Assembly (NCBI RefSeq): GCF_024346355.1 | Contig: NZ_JAGQCU010000011.1 | Location: forward strand, 26,482-90,481 | Origin: Cyanobium sp. ATX 6A2 | Lineage (GTDB): Bacteria > Cyanobacteriota > Cyanobacteriia > PCC-6307 > Cyanobiaceae | Reading direction: 5' to 3' | Length of the DNA: 64,000 nucleotides | In this document: positions 37,597-46,316 of the stretch, piece after piece | Layout: each line of letters starts with the position of its first letter | Numbering within the stretch: position 1 is the stretch's first letter | Program-made: the position numbers and the translations under genes | Notes under the pieces: model-generated | Told to the model about the DNA's origin: nothing | The model's database searches: none | The model's input: only the letters and a program-made list of their open reading frames with translations

Positions 37597-38784
37597 CTAG
37601 CCCTGGGGCCTTCCAGCCGGCGGCGGAGGCGCCGTGGGGCCGTTGGCGATGCGCACCGGCATCCCCGAGCGCAGCAGAGCGGTGTTGCTCACCACCACCT
37701 GCTCTCCGGGCTGCAGTCCGGAGAGCAGGGGATAGCGGTTTCCCTCCAGGCGCCCCAGCCGCACAGGAGCCTGTACCACCACAGTCGTGGTGGCAGGGAG
37801 GGACTCGAGTTTCCGCTTCTGGGCTTCGGGCACCGATGTGGACTCCCTGATCCCCGGCAACACCTGGGCCAGGGGCAGCACGCGATACACAAACGGCTGC
37901 TGTGCCTGCATCTGCACCGCCTGCACCGGCACCGACAGCTGACGCGTGCGGCCAGTGATGATGCGGCTCTTCACAAACATGCCCGCCTTGAGCTCCCCGG
38001 TGGAATTGGCGAACTCGGCCTTCACCAGCACGCTGTTGGGCGACTGCTGGCCACCCCGGATGCCGAAATAGGGAGAGATGAACACCACTTGGCCGCGGCC
38101 GCTGATCGGCGGGGTGGTCTGGGTCTGCAGCTCCACCGTCTGGCCCATGGCCACCTGGCGCGCCTGGGTGGCGGGCACGTCCATCAGGGTGTAGAGGCTG
38201 GTGTTATCCACGATGCCGGTGATCGCCTGGCCGGCGCTCACCACGTCCCCCAGCTGCACCGAGGAGAGATTGCCGATCAGCCCGCTGATCGGCGCCCGCA
38301 CCACCTTGTAGGCGAGGTCTGCTTCAGCCACCCGAGCCTGGTCCCGGCTGGTGATCGCCTGAGTCACATAGAAGTCGCGTTCGCGGGCCGAAACAGCGCC
38401 CCGCTCCTCGAGGAAGGTGAAGCGTTCGGCGTTCACGCCATCCCTGCGGGCCTCGGCGCGGGCCGCATCGAGAGAGGCCCGCTGCTGAGCGTTGTCGAGC
38501 ACCAGGATTGGCTGACCGGCCTCCACCCGCTGCCCCTGCTGCACCAGGATCTGCACCACCCGGCCCTCCACCTGGGGGCGCAGAGCCACGTCGCTGGTGG
38601 TGGAGAGCTGACTCACCAGCTCAATCGCCGGGGTGAACTCAGCATCACCGATCGTCTCCACCTGCACCGCAGGGGGCTGACGGGCCTCAGGAGCCCGGGC
38701 TCCGCAGCTGGATGAGACCACGGCCGCAGCGACCAGGGCCGCCGACAACAGAGCCTGAGCCTGCAGGGATGGGAACGAACGCAT
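37597..38784 (-). CDS. RND efflux periplasmic adaptor (adaptor A)
   Basis: 395 aa. Lipoprotein signal (LLSAALVAAAVVSSSCGAR). MFP features: QLSTTSDVALRPQVEGRV, QGQRVEAGQPILVLDN, hairpin ASLDAARAEARRDGV, ISGLIGNLSSVQLGDVV, and a C-terminal beta-barrel with LPLAQVLPGI. First gene of the tandem RND cluster; 116 bases separate its start from the divergent rarA fusion. Confidence 0.88.
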   Translation of the reverse strand: MRSFPSLQAQALLSAALVAAAVVSSSCGARAPEARQPPAVQVETIGDAEFTPAIELVSQLSTTSDVALRPQVEGRVVQILVQQGQRVEAGQPILVLDNAQQRASLDAARAEARRDGVNAERFTFLEERGAVSARERDFYVTQAITSRDQARVAEADLAYKVVRAPISGLIGNLSSVQLGDVVSAGQAITGIVDNTSLYTLMDVPATQARQVAMGQTVELQTQTTPPISGRGQVVFISPYFGIRGGQQSPNSVLVKAEFANSTGELKAGMFVKSRIITGRTRQLSVPVQAVQMQAQQPFVYRVLPLAQVLPGIRESTSVPEAQKRKLESLPATTTVVVQAPVRLGRLEGNRYPLLSGLQPGEQVVVSNTALLRSGMPVRIANGPTAPPPPAGRPQG

Positions 38785-38900
38785 CCTGCTGGCACACCTC
38801 CGGTCAACCTAAGGGGGTCCGCCCGGCCTCTCCCCCTTTGTCACAGGAGTCGGAACTGACACTGGAGCCAGAACGTGCCGGCACAGGAAGATAAAGCCAC

Positions 38901-41096
38901 GTGACCGATCTCTTCTCTCACCAGCGCGAAGTGCGCCTGCGCCGGCTGGCGCCCCTGGCCGATCGTCTGCGACCCCGCACCCTGGACGAGTTCGTGGGCC
39001 AGGAGGGGATCCTCGGGCCGGGCCGGCTGCTGCGGCGCGCCATCGCCGCCGACCGGGTGGGCAATCTGATCCTGCACGGCCCGCCCGGGGTGGGCAAGAC
39101 CACCCTGGCGCGGATCATCGCCGGCACCACCCGCGCCCACTTCAGCAGCCTCAACGCGGTGCTGGCGGGGGTGAAGGACCTGCGCGCCGAGGTGGAGGCA
39201 GCCCGCCAGCGGCTGGAGCTCCACGGCCTGCGCACCACCCTGTTCATCGATGAGGTACACCGCTTCAACACCGCCCAGCAGGACGCCCTGCTGCCCTGGG
39301 TGGAGAACGGCACCGTGAACCTGATCGGGGCCACCACGGAGAACCCGTTCTTCGAGGTGAACAAGGCGTTGGTGAGCCGCTCGCGCCTGTTCCGGATGCA
39401 GCCCCTCGAACCCCGGCACCTGAGCCAGCTGCTGGAGCGGGCCCTCGCCGATCCGGAACGGGGCTACGGCGATCGGGCCGTGACGCTCAGCGCGGAAGCC
39501 GCCGCCCACCTGGTGGACGTGGCCGGAGGCGATGCCCGCAGCCTGCTCAACGCCCTGGAGCTGGCGGTGGAGACCTCGGAGCCCGATGGCAACGGCGCCA
39601 TCACGATCGATCTGGCGATCGCCGAGGAGTCGATCCAGCAGCGGGCGGTGCTCTACGACAAGCAGGGCGATGCCCACTTCGACACCATCAGCGCCTTCAT
39701 CAAGTCGCTGCGGGGCAGCGATCCCGACGCCGCCCTGTTCTGGCTGGCGCGGATGGTGGAGGCGGGCGAGAACCCCCGCTTCATCTTCCGCCGCATGCTG
39801 ATCGCCGCCGGCGAGGACGTGGGTCTGGCCGACCCCCAGGCGATTGTGGTGGTGGAGGCCTGCGCCGCCGCCTTCGAGCGGGTGGGTCTGCCGGAGGGTC
39901 TCTATCCCCTGGCCCAGGCCGCCCTGTACCTGGCCGGGGCCGAGAAGAGCAACAGCATCCTCGGCTTTTTCGATGCGGTGAAGACCGTGCGCTCCGCCAA
40001 TCGCCAGCAGGTGCCCTCCCACCTGCGCGACGCCAACCGCGACGGCCGCGCCTTCGGCGATGGGGTGGGCTACCGCTACCCCCACGCCTACGGGGAGCAC
40101 TGGGTGGCCCAGCAGTACCTGCCCGGCGAACTGCAGGGCGAGGTGTTCTGGCAGCCGGGCCAGCTGGGCTGGGAGGGGGCGCTGCGCCAGCGGCTGCAGC
40201 AGCGCCGCGCCGCCCAGCTGGCAGCAGCGGCCGAAACCGCCCTCGAGGGCGGCGAGGTGCTCAGCAGCGGCCCCGACGATCCCCAGCTGGAGCGCTGGCT
40301 GCAGCGCCAGGCGGCCAGCGAGGGCGCCAGGCTGGACGTCCTGCGCCAGCGCTTCTGGGCCGGGGCGAGCTGGCAGCGTCATCACCGGGTGCTGCTGCTC
40401 GACGGCCACTCCCTGCTCTGGGCCCTCGATCCCCTGCAGGCCACGCCGGAAGGCGGCGTGACAATCCAGGTGCGCGACGAGGCCGTGGCCGAGCGGCTGA
40501 GGGCTCAGCTGCAGGTGCTGGACACCCTGCGCCGACCGGATCTGGCGGTGTCTGCCGATGGCGATCCAGCGCGGCTGGCGGCAGCCTGCGGCAAAGGACC
40601 GTTCGAATGGATCGCGGCGCGGCGGGTGGGGGAGGAGCTCACCACGGCCGTGATCGAGCGCTTGGCCAGAGCCTTCACCCCCCTGCTTGCAGATCACGGC
40701 CAGTGGCGGCTGCTGTTCAGCCAACCCCTGCTGGGTCCGATGACCGCCCTGAACCAGAGTGGAGCCCTGGGCCTGGAGCCAGAAGAGCCGCTGCAGTTGG
40801 CGCTGGCGGCCGAGGCCAGGGTCCAGAAACGGCAGCAGCAGGGGCTGAACCGCTGGCGAGCCGCCCTCAAGGGTGAAGGACTGACGCTGGAATCAGCAAC
40901 CTGGAACGAAACCCTCCACCTGCACCTGAATGATGCCCTGCTGGAGCGCTGGCTGGCACCCACCGGCCCCTATCGCCGCCAGCTCAGGGGGCTGAGCGAT
41001 GACGCCTTCAAGGCCCTCGGTGAGCGACTGCGCCGCAGCCGGGGAGTGCAACTTCCCCAGGACCTGCGGCACACGCTTCTGAGCGCCAGGCGTTGA
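38901..41096 (+). CDS. rarA: RarA/MgsA AAA+ ATPase fused to cyanobacterial C-terminal domain
   Basis: 731 aa. Residues 1-430 are RarA (MgsA, replication-associated recombination): Walker A HGPPGVGKTTLARII (about 59-73), Walker B LFIDEVHRF, sensor GATTENPFFEVNKAL, and the tetramerisation part ending EHWVAQQYLPGELQGEVFW. Residues 450-731 are an extra domain (RHHRVLLLDGHSLLWALDPLQ, GPFEWIAARRVGEEL) with an alternating strand/helix pattern, possibly methyltransferase-like, known in cyanobacterial RarA fusions but uncharacterised. Works at stalled replication forks. Divergent from the RND cluster. Confidence 0.9.
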   Translation: MTDLFSHQREVRLRRLAPLADRLRPRTLDEFVGQEGILGPGRLLRRAIAADRVGNLILHGPPGVGKTTLARIIAGTTRAHFSSLNAVLAGVKDLRAEVEAARQRLELHGLRTTLFIDEVHRFNTAQQDALLPWVENGTVNLIGATTENPFFEVNKALVSRSRLFRMQPLEPRHLSQLLERALADPERGYGDRAVTLSAEAAAHLVDVAGGDARSLLNALELAVETSEPDGNGAITIDLAIAEESIQQRAVLYDKQGDAHFDTISAFIKSLRGSDPDAALFWLARMVEAGENPRFIFRRMLIAAGEDVGLADPQAIVVVEACAAAFERVGLPEGLYPLAQAALYLAGAEKSNSILGFFDAVKTVRSANRQQVPSHLRDANRDGRAFGDGVGYRYPHAYGEHWVAQQYLPGELQGEVFWQPGQLGWEGALRQRLQQRRAAQLAAAAETALEGGEVLSSGPDDPQLERWLQRQAASEGARLDVLRQRFWAGASWQRHHRVLLLDGHSLLWALDPLQATPEGGVTIQVRDEAVAERLRAQLQVLDTLRRPDLAVSADGDPARLAAACGKGPFEWIAARRVGEELTTAVIERLARAFTPLLADHGQWRLLFSQPLLGPMTALNQSGALGLEPEEPLQLALAAEARVQKRQQQGLNRWRAALKGEGLTLESATWNETLHLHLNDALLERWLAPTGPYRRQLRGLSDDAFKALGERLRRSRGVQLPQDLRHTLLSARR

Positions 41097-41105
41097 CCCT
41101 CAGAT

Positions 41106-41804
41106 TCACCAGAGGCCGCGGATGATCTGCGGCTGGACCATGGGGGCGGGGGCGGGAGCTGTGGTGCGCCGCACTTCGACCACCGGAGCCACCGCCTGAT
41201 TGGCCTGAATGCAGGCCGGCAGGAACACGTACCAGGAGAGCAGGGAGGTGCACTGGGCTTCACCCTTGCACTGGCCCTCAGCGCAGACGTTCTGGGAGCC
41301 GGTGTAGGTGCCGCAGAAATCGGCCAGACGCATGTCCACGGGCAGGTTGGCCATGATCCCGGCTGAGGAGATCGAACCATCACGCGCATCGGCGATGATC
41401 GCCGAGCGCAGAGCCTGCACCGAGTATTCGGTCATGCTGTGGTAAGGGAAGTAGCTGGTGGTCTGGTTCTTGAGGAACCGCACACCCTCATCGGAGTAGA
41501 GGAAGCGGTGCACCCCGATCAGGTCCACGTTGTACGACTTGGTGAGGCCCTCGCGCACCTCCTCATCGCTCCAGCCAGACCCATCCAGGCCACCGCGCAG
41601 GCCGCGATCGGTGACGTCACCGGTCTCCAGGAAGGTCTTCATGGCCTCCGTGTCGGTGGACCAGACGGCACCGCCGCTGTTCCAACGAATGGGCAGATCG
41701 TTATGAACGGCGGCGGAGGCCGGCAGAGCCGAGGCCGTGATTGCCGAGCCCACCACGAGGCCGGCCAGCAGTTGCTTGATCACGAGTAGAACCAATGGAT
41801 ACAT
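41106..41804 (-). CDS. Secreted DUF1400 domain protein
   Basis: 232 aa. N-terminal signal peptide (LLAGLVVGSAITASALPASA), then a DUF1400-like region (STDTEAMKTFLETGDVTDRG, VDLIGVHRFLYSDEGVRFL, SVQALRSAIIADARDGSISS) with a cysteine-rich end (DFCGTYTG, CAEGQCKGEAQCTS). In cyanobacteria DUF1400 often precedes an alpha/beta hydrolase; here only the first domain is present. Predicted periplasmic. Function unknown. Confidence 0.65.
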   Translation of the reverse strand: MYPLVLLVIKQLLAGLVVGSAITASALPASAAVHNDLPIRWNSGGAVWSTDTEAMKTFLETGDVTDRGLRGGLDGSGWSDEEVREGLTKSYNVDLIGVHRFLYSDEGVRFLKNQTTSYFPYHSMTEYSVQALRSAIIADARDGSISSAGIMANLPVDMRLADFCGTYTGSQNVCAEGQCKGEAQCTSLLSWYVFLPACIQANQAVAPVVEVRRTTAPAPAPMVQPQIIRGLW

Positions 41805-41965
41805 CTCGAAAACTACTCACCACAGCCGCATCTGGCCATGAACGGCAAGAGCTATCAAGACATTGACACAAACAGTTCACTCTCCACGCAAGAGCTTGCC
41901 ATCCGCGCAACGGCCGCCGGGCGCCAGCCGACAGGCACGCGAGGGCGGTGCTGTTGTCAGGGCGC

Positions 41966-42398
41966 TCAGGTCACCACCTCCAGGCCGGCGCGCTGCATCC
42001 CGGCTCCCACCCCTCCCCAGCGCCAGCCAACGGCCACCCCGGTGACGCTTTCGGGCCGCACACCATCCTGGCAGTGGCAGAGCCGCCCGCTGTCATGGTC
42101 GAGTTGCCAGCACGACAGCTCGCTCACCAGCGACCGACGCCGCCATTTGATCGCCGCCTCCTTCAGCACCCAGCTTGTGAGCACCGCTGCGCGCCGCCGA
42201 AAAGCCCAGCAACAGCCCCGCTCCGCTGTGGCTCAGGCTCACCCATCCGGCCCCCTCCAGCAACTGCGACGGCCGCCCCCAGGCCTGCTCCTGGGCACTG
42301 AGGCTGCTGGCGCAGGCCCGAGCCAGAGCCGGGGGGCGTTGCCGGAAGGGGGTGGTGGAATCGCGGGCGACTCGGGCCGGGTCAACCGGTCGTCTCCC
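41966..42398 (-). pseudogene. Sfp/HetI-type 4'-phosphopantetheinyl transferase, deleted and frameshifted
   Basis: Read on the minus strand, a first frame (open from 42398, after an in-frame TAG, with no good start) encodes RACASSLSAQEQAWGRPSQL then GWVSLSHSGAGLLLGFSA, the N-terminal half of Sfp-type transferases. In another frame from 42184 comes LTSWVLKEAAIKWRRRSLV, the WxxKEAxxK motif, and GWRWGGVGAGM to the stop at 41966. The middle with the metal-binding G-x-D motif is missing. So both ends survive but the gene cannot make an active enzyme. Such enzymes activate carrier proteins of polyketide and peptide synthases. Confidence 0.6.
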
Positions 42399-42430
42399 CT
42401 AGGCTCCGGCCATTCTCACACCAGCCAACC

Positions 42431-42898
42431 ATGGTCCTGGAGCCCGGCGCCAGCGCACCCGACTTCTCCCTTCCCGACCAGGACGGAAATGCCATCAGCC
42501 TGTCGTCCCTGAGCGGCCAGCGGGTGGTGATCTACTTCTATCCCAAGGACGACACCCCAGGCTGCACCAAGGAGGCCTGCAACTTCCGCGACCAGTGGAG
42601 TGCCTTCGAGCAGCACGGCATCAAGGTGCTGGGCATCAGCAAGGACGGCGCCGCCAGCCACGCCAAGTTCATCGCCAAATACGAGCTGCCCTTCACCCTC
42701 CTCACCGACGCCGAACCCTGCCCGGTGGCCTGCGCCTACGAGAGCTACGGCCTCAAAAAGTTCATGGGCCGCGAATACATGGGCATGATGCGCCACACGT
42801 TTGTGGTGGATCCCGAGGGCAAGATCGAGCGCGTGTACACCAAGGTCAAGGCCGAGACCATGGCTGACACCATCCTCAGCGATCTGGGTCTGGGCTGA
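42431..42898 (+). CDS. prxQ: Peroxiredoxin, PrxQ/BCP type
   Basis: 155 aa. Thiol peroxidase of the atypical 2-Cys PrxQ class. YFYPKDDTPGCTKEACNF carries the peroxidatic Cys (45) and the resolving Cys five residues later (50). RHTFVVDPEGKIERVYTKV completes the fold. Reduced by thioredoxin in cyanobacteria, which links it to ftrC. The 3' end overlaps the convergent coaX by 23 bases. Confidence 0.94.
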   Translation: MVLEPGASAPDFSLPDQDGNAISLSSLSGQRVVIYFYPKDDTPGCTKEACNFRDQWSAFEQHGIKVLGISKDGAASHAKFIAKYELPFTLLTDAEPCPVACAYESYGLKKFMGREYMGMMRHTFVVDPEGKIERVYTKVKAETMADTILSDLGLG

Positions 42899-43592
42899 GG
42901 TGGGCCAGGGCCTGGAGCGCCAGGCAGGGCTGATAGTCGCTCTCCAGCCGCTCGGCGATCCAGGCCCCATCACCGCCGGTGATCCACAGCCGGCAGCCTG
43001 GATGGTCTGCCCGGGCCTGGTTCCAGGCCTCACAGACGGCGGCCACCAGCCCCTCTCGTACCCCCACAGCCATGGCCTCGGCGGTGGCCGTTGGCCAGGG
43101 TGTCTGCCCGCAGATCTCCAGACTCACGGCAGGCAGACGGGCGGTGCCGCCGGCCAGGGCACGCAGCTGCAGGGCCAGGCCCGCCTGGATGCGGCCGCCG
43201 GCAAAGCGCCCCTGGCGATCCACCAGGGTGAAGCTCAGGGCTGTGCCGGCATCGGCCACCAGCACAGGTGCACGGCTGCGCTGCCAGGCCTGCCAGCCCA
43301 CCAGGGCACGGTCGATCCCGAGCCAGGGTGGCAGCTGCTGCAGAGGCACCTGAGCCAGGGACACATGCCGCCGGCGATCCAGCCCGGAGGAGGGCGGGAT
43401 CGGCCCCACCGCCGCCCAGCCACGCAGGTGACCCAGCCGCTGCGTCAGTCCGCTCTCCCCGCCGTCGGGGGAGGGCGGGGACTCGCTCCAGCACTGCAGC
43501 TTCCCCGGGACCGAGCGGGCGAAGTGCCAGCGGCTGTTGCCGATCAGAAGCCAGCGCGCCGGGGCGCCGTGATCCCCCTCAGATGCCTTCAC
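42876..43592 (-). CDS. coaX: Type III pantothenate kinase
   Basis: 238 aa. First step of CoA synthesis from pantothenate. Seen: LIGNSRWHFA phosphate loop, VLVADAGTALSFTLVD, FAGGRIQAGLALQLRAL, LPAVSLEICGQTPWPTAT and LWITGGDGAWIAERL. ATG 43592 overlaps the end of cysH by 14 bases, so the two are coupled. Confidence 0.88.
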   Translation of the reverse strand: MKASEGDHGAPARWLLIGNSRWHFARSVPGKLQCWSESPPSPDGGESGLTQRLGHLRGWAAVGPIPPSSGLDRRRHVSLAQVPLQQLPPWLGIDRALVGWQAWQRSRAPVLVADAGTALSFTLVDRQGRFAGGRIQAGLALQLRALAGGTARLPAVSLEICGQTPWPTATAEAMAVGVREGLVAAVCEAWNQARADHPGCRLWITGGDGAWIAERLESDYQPCLALQALAHLSPDPDR

Positions 43593-44346
43593 CCATCAGG
43601 CCGGGGAGGTGGATGCCGCACTCCTGCTTGAGCCCTCCGAAGCGGGTCTGACGACCGCTCTGGGAGCTGCTGTCGGGGGCGCTGGAATGCCAGTCACCCA
43701 CGCTGGAGTAGCCCTGCTCGAACAGAGGATGCTGGGGCAGATCGTGCTCTTCCATGTAGTAGTAGACGTCGCGGTTGGTCCAGCTCAGCAGGGGGCGAAG
43801 GGACCAGCGCTGGCGCACGCCGTCGAGAATGGCCATCGCCCGCCGGTGATCGGTCTGGCTGCCTCGGACTCCGCTGGCCCAGCAGCTGACCCCAAGGGCG
43901 CGGAGGGCGTGATCCAGAGGCTCCACCTTGCGGATCCGGTGGTAAAGCTCCATGTCCTCCACCCGGCCGGTCTCCCACAGGCGCCCATGCAGGGCCTCCA
44001 TGCGGGCGGAGCTCATCGACGCCTGGGTCACATGCAGGTCGATCTGCAACAGGTCCCTGAGCTGCTCGGCATAGCGGTAGGTCTCGGCGTGCAGGTAGCC
44101 CGTGTCAACCCACACCACCGGCACCGTTCTGCCCCGCTCGCGGGCCAGACGACTCACCAGGTGCAGCAGCACGGCCGACTGGATGCCGAAGCTGGTGGTG
44201 ATGGCGAAGCCATCGGCAAACGTGTCCTGGGCCCAGAGCAGCCGGCCGTAGGCATCGCGATCCGCCAGAAGGCCGCGCGCAGCCTCAAGGGCCACGGGCT
44301 GACCCCCGTGGTCGCGGGGCAGGGTCTGGGCCGGAGCGGTGACCAT
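43579..44346 (-). CDS. cysH: Phosphoadenylyl-sulfate (PAPS) reductase
   Basis: 255 aa. Reduces PAPS to sulfite with thioredoxin in sulfate assimilation. Seen: ITTSFGIQSAVLLHLVSR (PP-loop), VVWVDTGYLHAETYRYA, YHRIRKVEPLDHAL, SGVRGSQTDHRRAM, and the C-terminal catalytic QECGIH. It lacks the paired Cys motifs that bind a [4Fe-4S] cluster in APS reductases (the CC before RIRKV is YH here), so PAPS is the likely substrate. Confidence 0.92.
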   Translation of the reverse strand: MVTAPAQTLPRDHGGQPVALEAARGLLADRDAYGRLLWAQDTFADGFAITTSFGIQSAVLLHLVSRLARERGRTVPVVWVDTGYLHAETYRYAEQLRDLLQIDLHVTQASMSSARMEALHGRLWETGRVEDMELYHRIRKVEPLDHALRALGVSCWASGVRGSQTDHRRAMAILDGVRQRWSLRPLLSWTNRDVYYYMEEHDLPQHPLFEQGYSSVGDWHSSAPDSSSQSGRQTRFGGLKQECGIHLPGLMGEGI

Positions 44347-44397
44347 GGCGCCATCATCACCTCCGGAGCAGGACGCTGGTTAGGGTTTGCAAGGTAG

Positions 44398-45678
44398 ATG
44401 CGTGAACCCGCAGCGATGACCCGCACGGATCCGCAGCCAACCACTGGCGACACAACCAACGGAGTCCCACCCAGCGAGGAGCCGATTCCCGGCGATCCAG
44501 CGGACGCCAACGCACCGATCGTGATCGTGGGTGGCGGCTTTGGCGGGCTGTACACCGCCCTGGCCCTGTCCGAGCAGCGCCAGCCCCCCCCCTTGCTGCT
44601 GATCGAGCCGCAGCCGTGCTTCCTGTTCCTGCCCCTGCTCTACGAGCTGCTCAGCGATGAGCTGCGCCGCTGGGAAATCGCCCCCCGCTACGACGCCCTT
44701 CTCGCCGGCCGCGGGGTGGCCTGGCTGCAGGACCGGGTGGTGAGCATCGACGCCCAGCAGCGCTGCCTGCACACCGCCGGCGGACGTGAACTGAACTTCG
44801 GCCAGCTGGTGCTGGCCACGGGAGCACGCACCCACAGCTTCGGCATTCCCGGGGTGGTGGAACACAGCCTCAGCTTCCGCAGCCTGGTCGATGTGGAGCG
44901 GCTCAAAGTGCTGGTGGAGCGGCTGCGGCAGGAGCGCCGCCCCCTGCAACGGCTGGCCGTGGTGGGGGCCGGCCCCAGTGGCGTGGAGCTGGCCTGCAAG
45001 CTGGCCGATCTGCTCGATGGTGCCGCCGTGGTGGAGCTGGTGGAGCAGGGTGCGATGGCGCTGCCCCAGGCCCGGGCCTTCAACCGCGAGCAGGCTATCC
45101 TGGCCCTGCAGCGCCGGGATGTGCGGCTGCGCTGCGGCTGCCGGGTGCTGGAGGTGGGAGCCGACCACCTGGATCTGCACACCAGCGCCGGGCCGGAGCG
45201 TCTCGCCGTGGACGGGGTGGTGTGGACCGCCGGCCTGGACTTCGCCCCACCGAGCGTCCAGCCCGAGCTTCAGCGCGATCGACGCGGCCGCCTGCTGGTG
45301 GAGCCCTCGCTGCAGCTGCGGGGTCAGCCCCATCTGTTCGCCGCCGGCGACATCGCCAGCCTGGCCGCGAACGGCGATGGCGATGGCGCCACGCCGCCAT
45401 CGCCCGCCACCGCCCAGGTGGCCTTCCAGCAGGCCAGCTGCCTGGCCGACAATCTGCTGCGGGCCCGGCGCGGAGAACCCCTGGAGCCGTTCCGGTTCCA
45501 GGATCTGGGCGAGATGATCAGCCTGGGCCGGGGGGAGGCCAGCCTGGTGGCCGGTGGCTTCACCCTGGCCGGCGCCGCCGCCTTTCAGCTCCGCCGCCTG
45601 GCCTATCTGTCCCGGCTGCCGGGTCGCCCCCACCAGCTGCGGGTGGCCGCCGGCTGGCTGGCCGACTGGCAGCGATGA
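44398..45678 (+). CDS. ndbB: Type II NADH dehydrogenase (NDH-2)
   Basis: 426 aa. Single-subunit FAD enzyme that passes electrons from NAD(P)H to quinone. Two dinucleotide folds: VIVGGGFGGLYTALAL (FAD) and VVGAGPSGVELACKLADL (NAD). VLATGARTHSFGIPG, VWTAGLDFAPP and LFAAGDIASL are family landmarks; C-terminal LAYLSRLPGRPHQL region. Its stop overlaps the HAD gene start (ATGA). Cyanobacterial Ndb proteins may act mainly in redox sensing. Symbol is tentative between ndbA/B/C. Confidence 0.85.
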   Translation: MREPAAMTRTDPQPTTGDTTNGVPPSEEPIPGDPADANAPIVIVGGGFGGLYTALALSEQRQPPPLLLIEPQPCFLFLPLLYELLSDELRRWEIAPRYDALLAGRGVAWLQDRVVSIDAQQRCLHTAGGRELNFGQLVLATGARTHSFGIPGVVEHSLSFRSLVDVERLKVLVERLRQERRPLQRLAVVGAGPSGVELACKLADLLDGAAVVELVEQGAMALPQARAFNREQAILALQRRDVRLRCGCRVLEVGADHLDLHTSAGPERLAVDGVVWTAGLDFAPPSVQPELQRDRRGRLLVEPSLQLRGQPHLFAAGDIASLAANGDGDGATPPSPATAQVAFQQASCLADNLLRARRGEPLEPFRFQDLGEMISLGRGEASLVAGGFTLAGAAAFQLRRLAYLSRLPGRPHQLRVAAGWLADWQR

Positions 45679-46316
45679 GCCGCGGCCGGCGCCCGCGTGG
45701 CCTGCTGCTCGATGCCATGGGCACCTTGATCGGCCTGCGCCAGCCGGTGGGTCGCACCTACGCCGCGGCGGCGGCTCGCCATGGGATCACGGTCGACGCC
45801 GATGCCGTGGAGCAGGCGTTTCGGGCGTCCTACCGCCAGGCGCCACCCCTGGCCTTCCCCGGCCTCGAGCATGAGGATCTGGAGCGGGCCGAGCGCCGCT
45901 GGTGGGCAGACCGGATCCGCGAAAGCCTGCTGGGCGCGGGCGCGGAGCCGGCACCCGAAGAGATGGCGCTGGAACTGTTCAACCACTACGCCGATCCTGC
46001 CCCGTGGCACGTTTTTGACGACGTACCCTCCCAGCTGGAGCGCTGGCACCGCCGCGGCCTGGCTCTGGCAGTGGTGAGCAATTTCGACAGCCGGCTGCCC
46101 GGCCTGCTGGAGGAGCTGGGGCTGGCCCGCTGGCTGACGGTGGTGGTGGTGTCGAGCGCCGCCGGAGCGGCCAAACCGGAGCCAGCCCCCTTTCAACTGG
46201 CCCTGCAGGGTCTGGGATTGAACGCCGACCAGGCCTGGCATGTGGGCGACAGCCCGGAGGATGTGCAGGGGGCGGCGGCGGCCGGCCTGCGCTGCCTGCT
46301 GGTGCGTCGTCCTTGA
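45675..46316 (+). CDS. HAD superfamily hydrolase
   Basis: 213 aa. Phosphatase-like HAD fold: LLLDAMGTLIGLRQ (motif I has Ala in place of the second Asp: DAMGT), VVSNFDSRL (motif II), SSAAGAAKPEPAPFQLAL (motif III Lys), HVGDSPEDVQGAAAAGL (motif IV). The loss of the second motif I Asp (normally DxDxT/V) suggests altered or lost phosphatase activity, as in eukaryotic HDHD3-like members. Overlaps ndbB upstream (ATGA) and hflX downstream (TTGA). Confidence 0.85.
   Translation: MSRGRRPRGLLLDAMGTLIGLRQPVGRTYAAAAARHGITVDADAVEQAFRASYRQAPPLAFPGLEHEDLERAERRWWADRIRESLLGAGAEPAPEEMALELFNHYADPAPWHVFDDVPSQLERWHRRGLALAVVSNFDSRLPGLLEELGLARWLTVVVVSSAAGAAKPEPAPFQLALQGLGLNADQAWHVGDSPEDVQGAAAAGLRCLLVRRP

Noticed and set aside
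30287..38715. Long plus-strand frames (408, 396, 431 and 637 codons) opposite the RND genes
   Set aside because: All are His/Gln-rich antisense shadows of pump and adaptor genes.
38841..40724. 627-codon minus-strand frame opposite rarA
   Set aside because: Gln/His/Gly-rich composition typical of an antisense shadow; rarA has clear motifs on the other strand.
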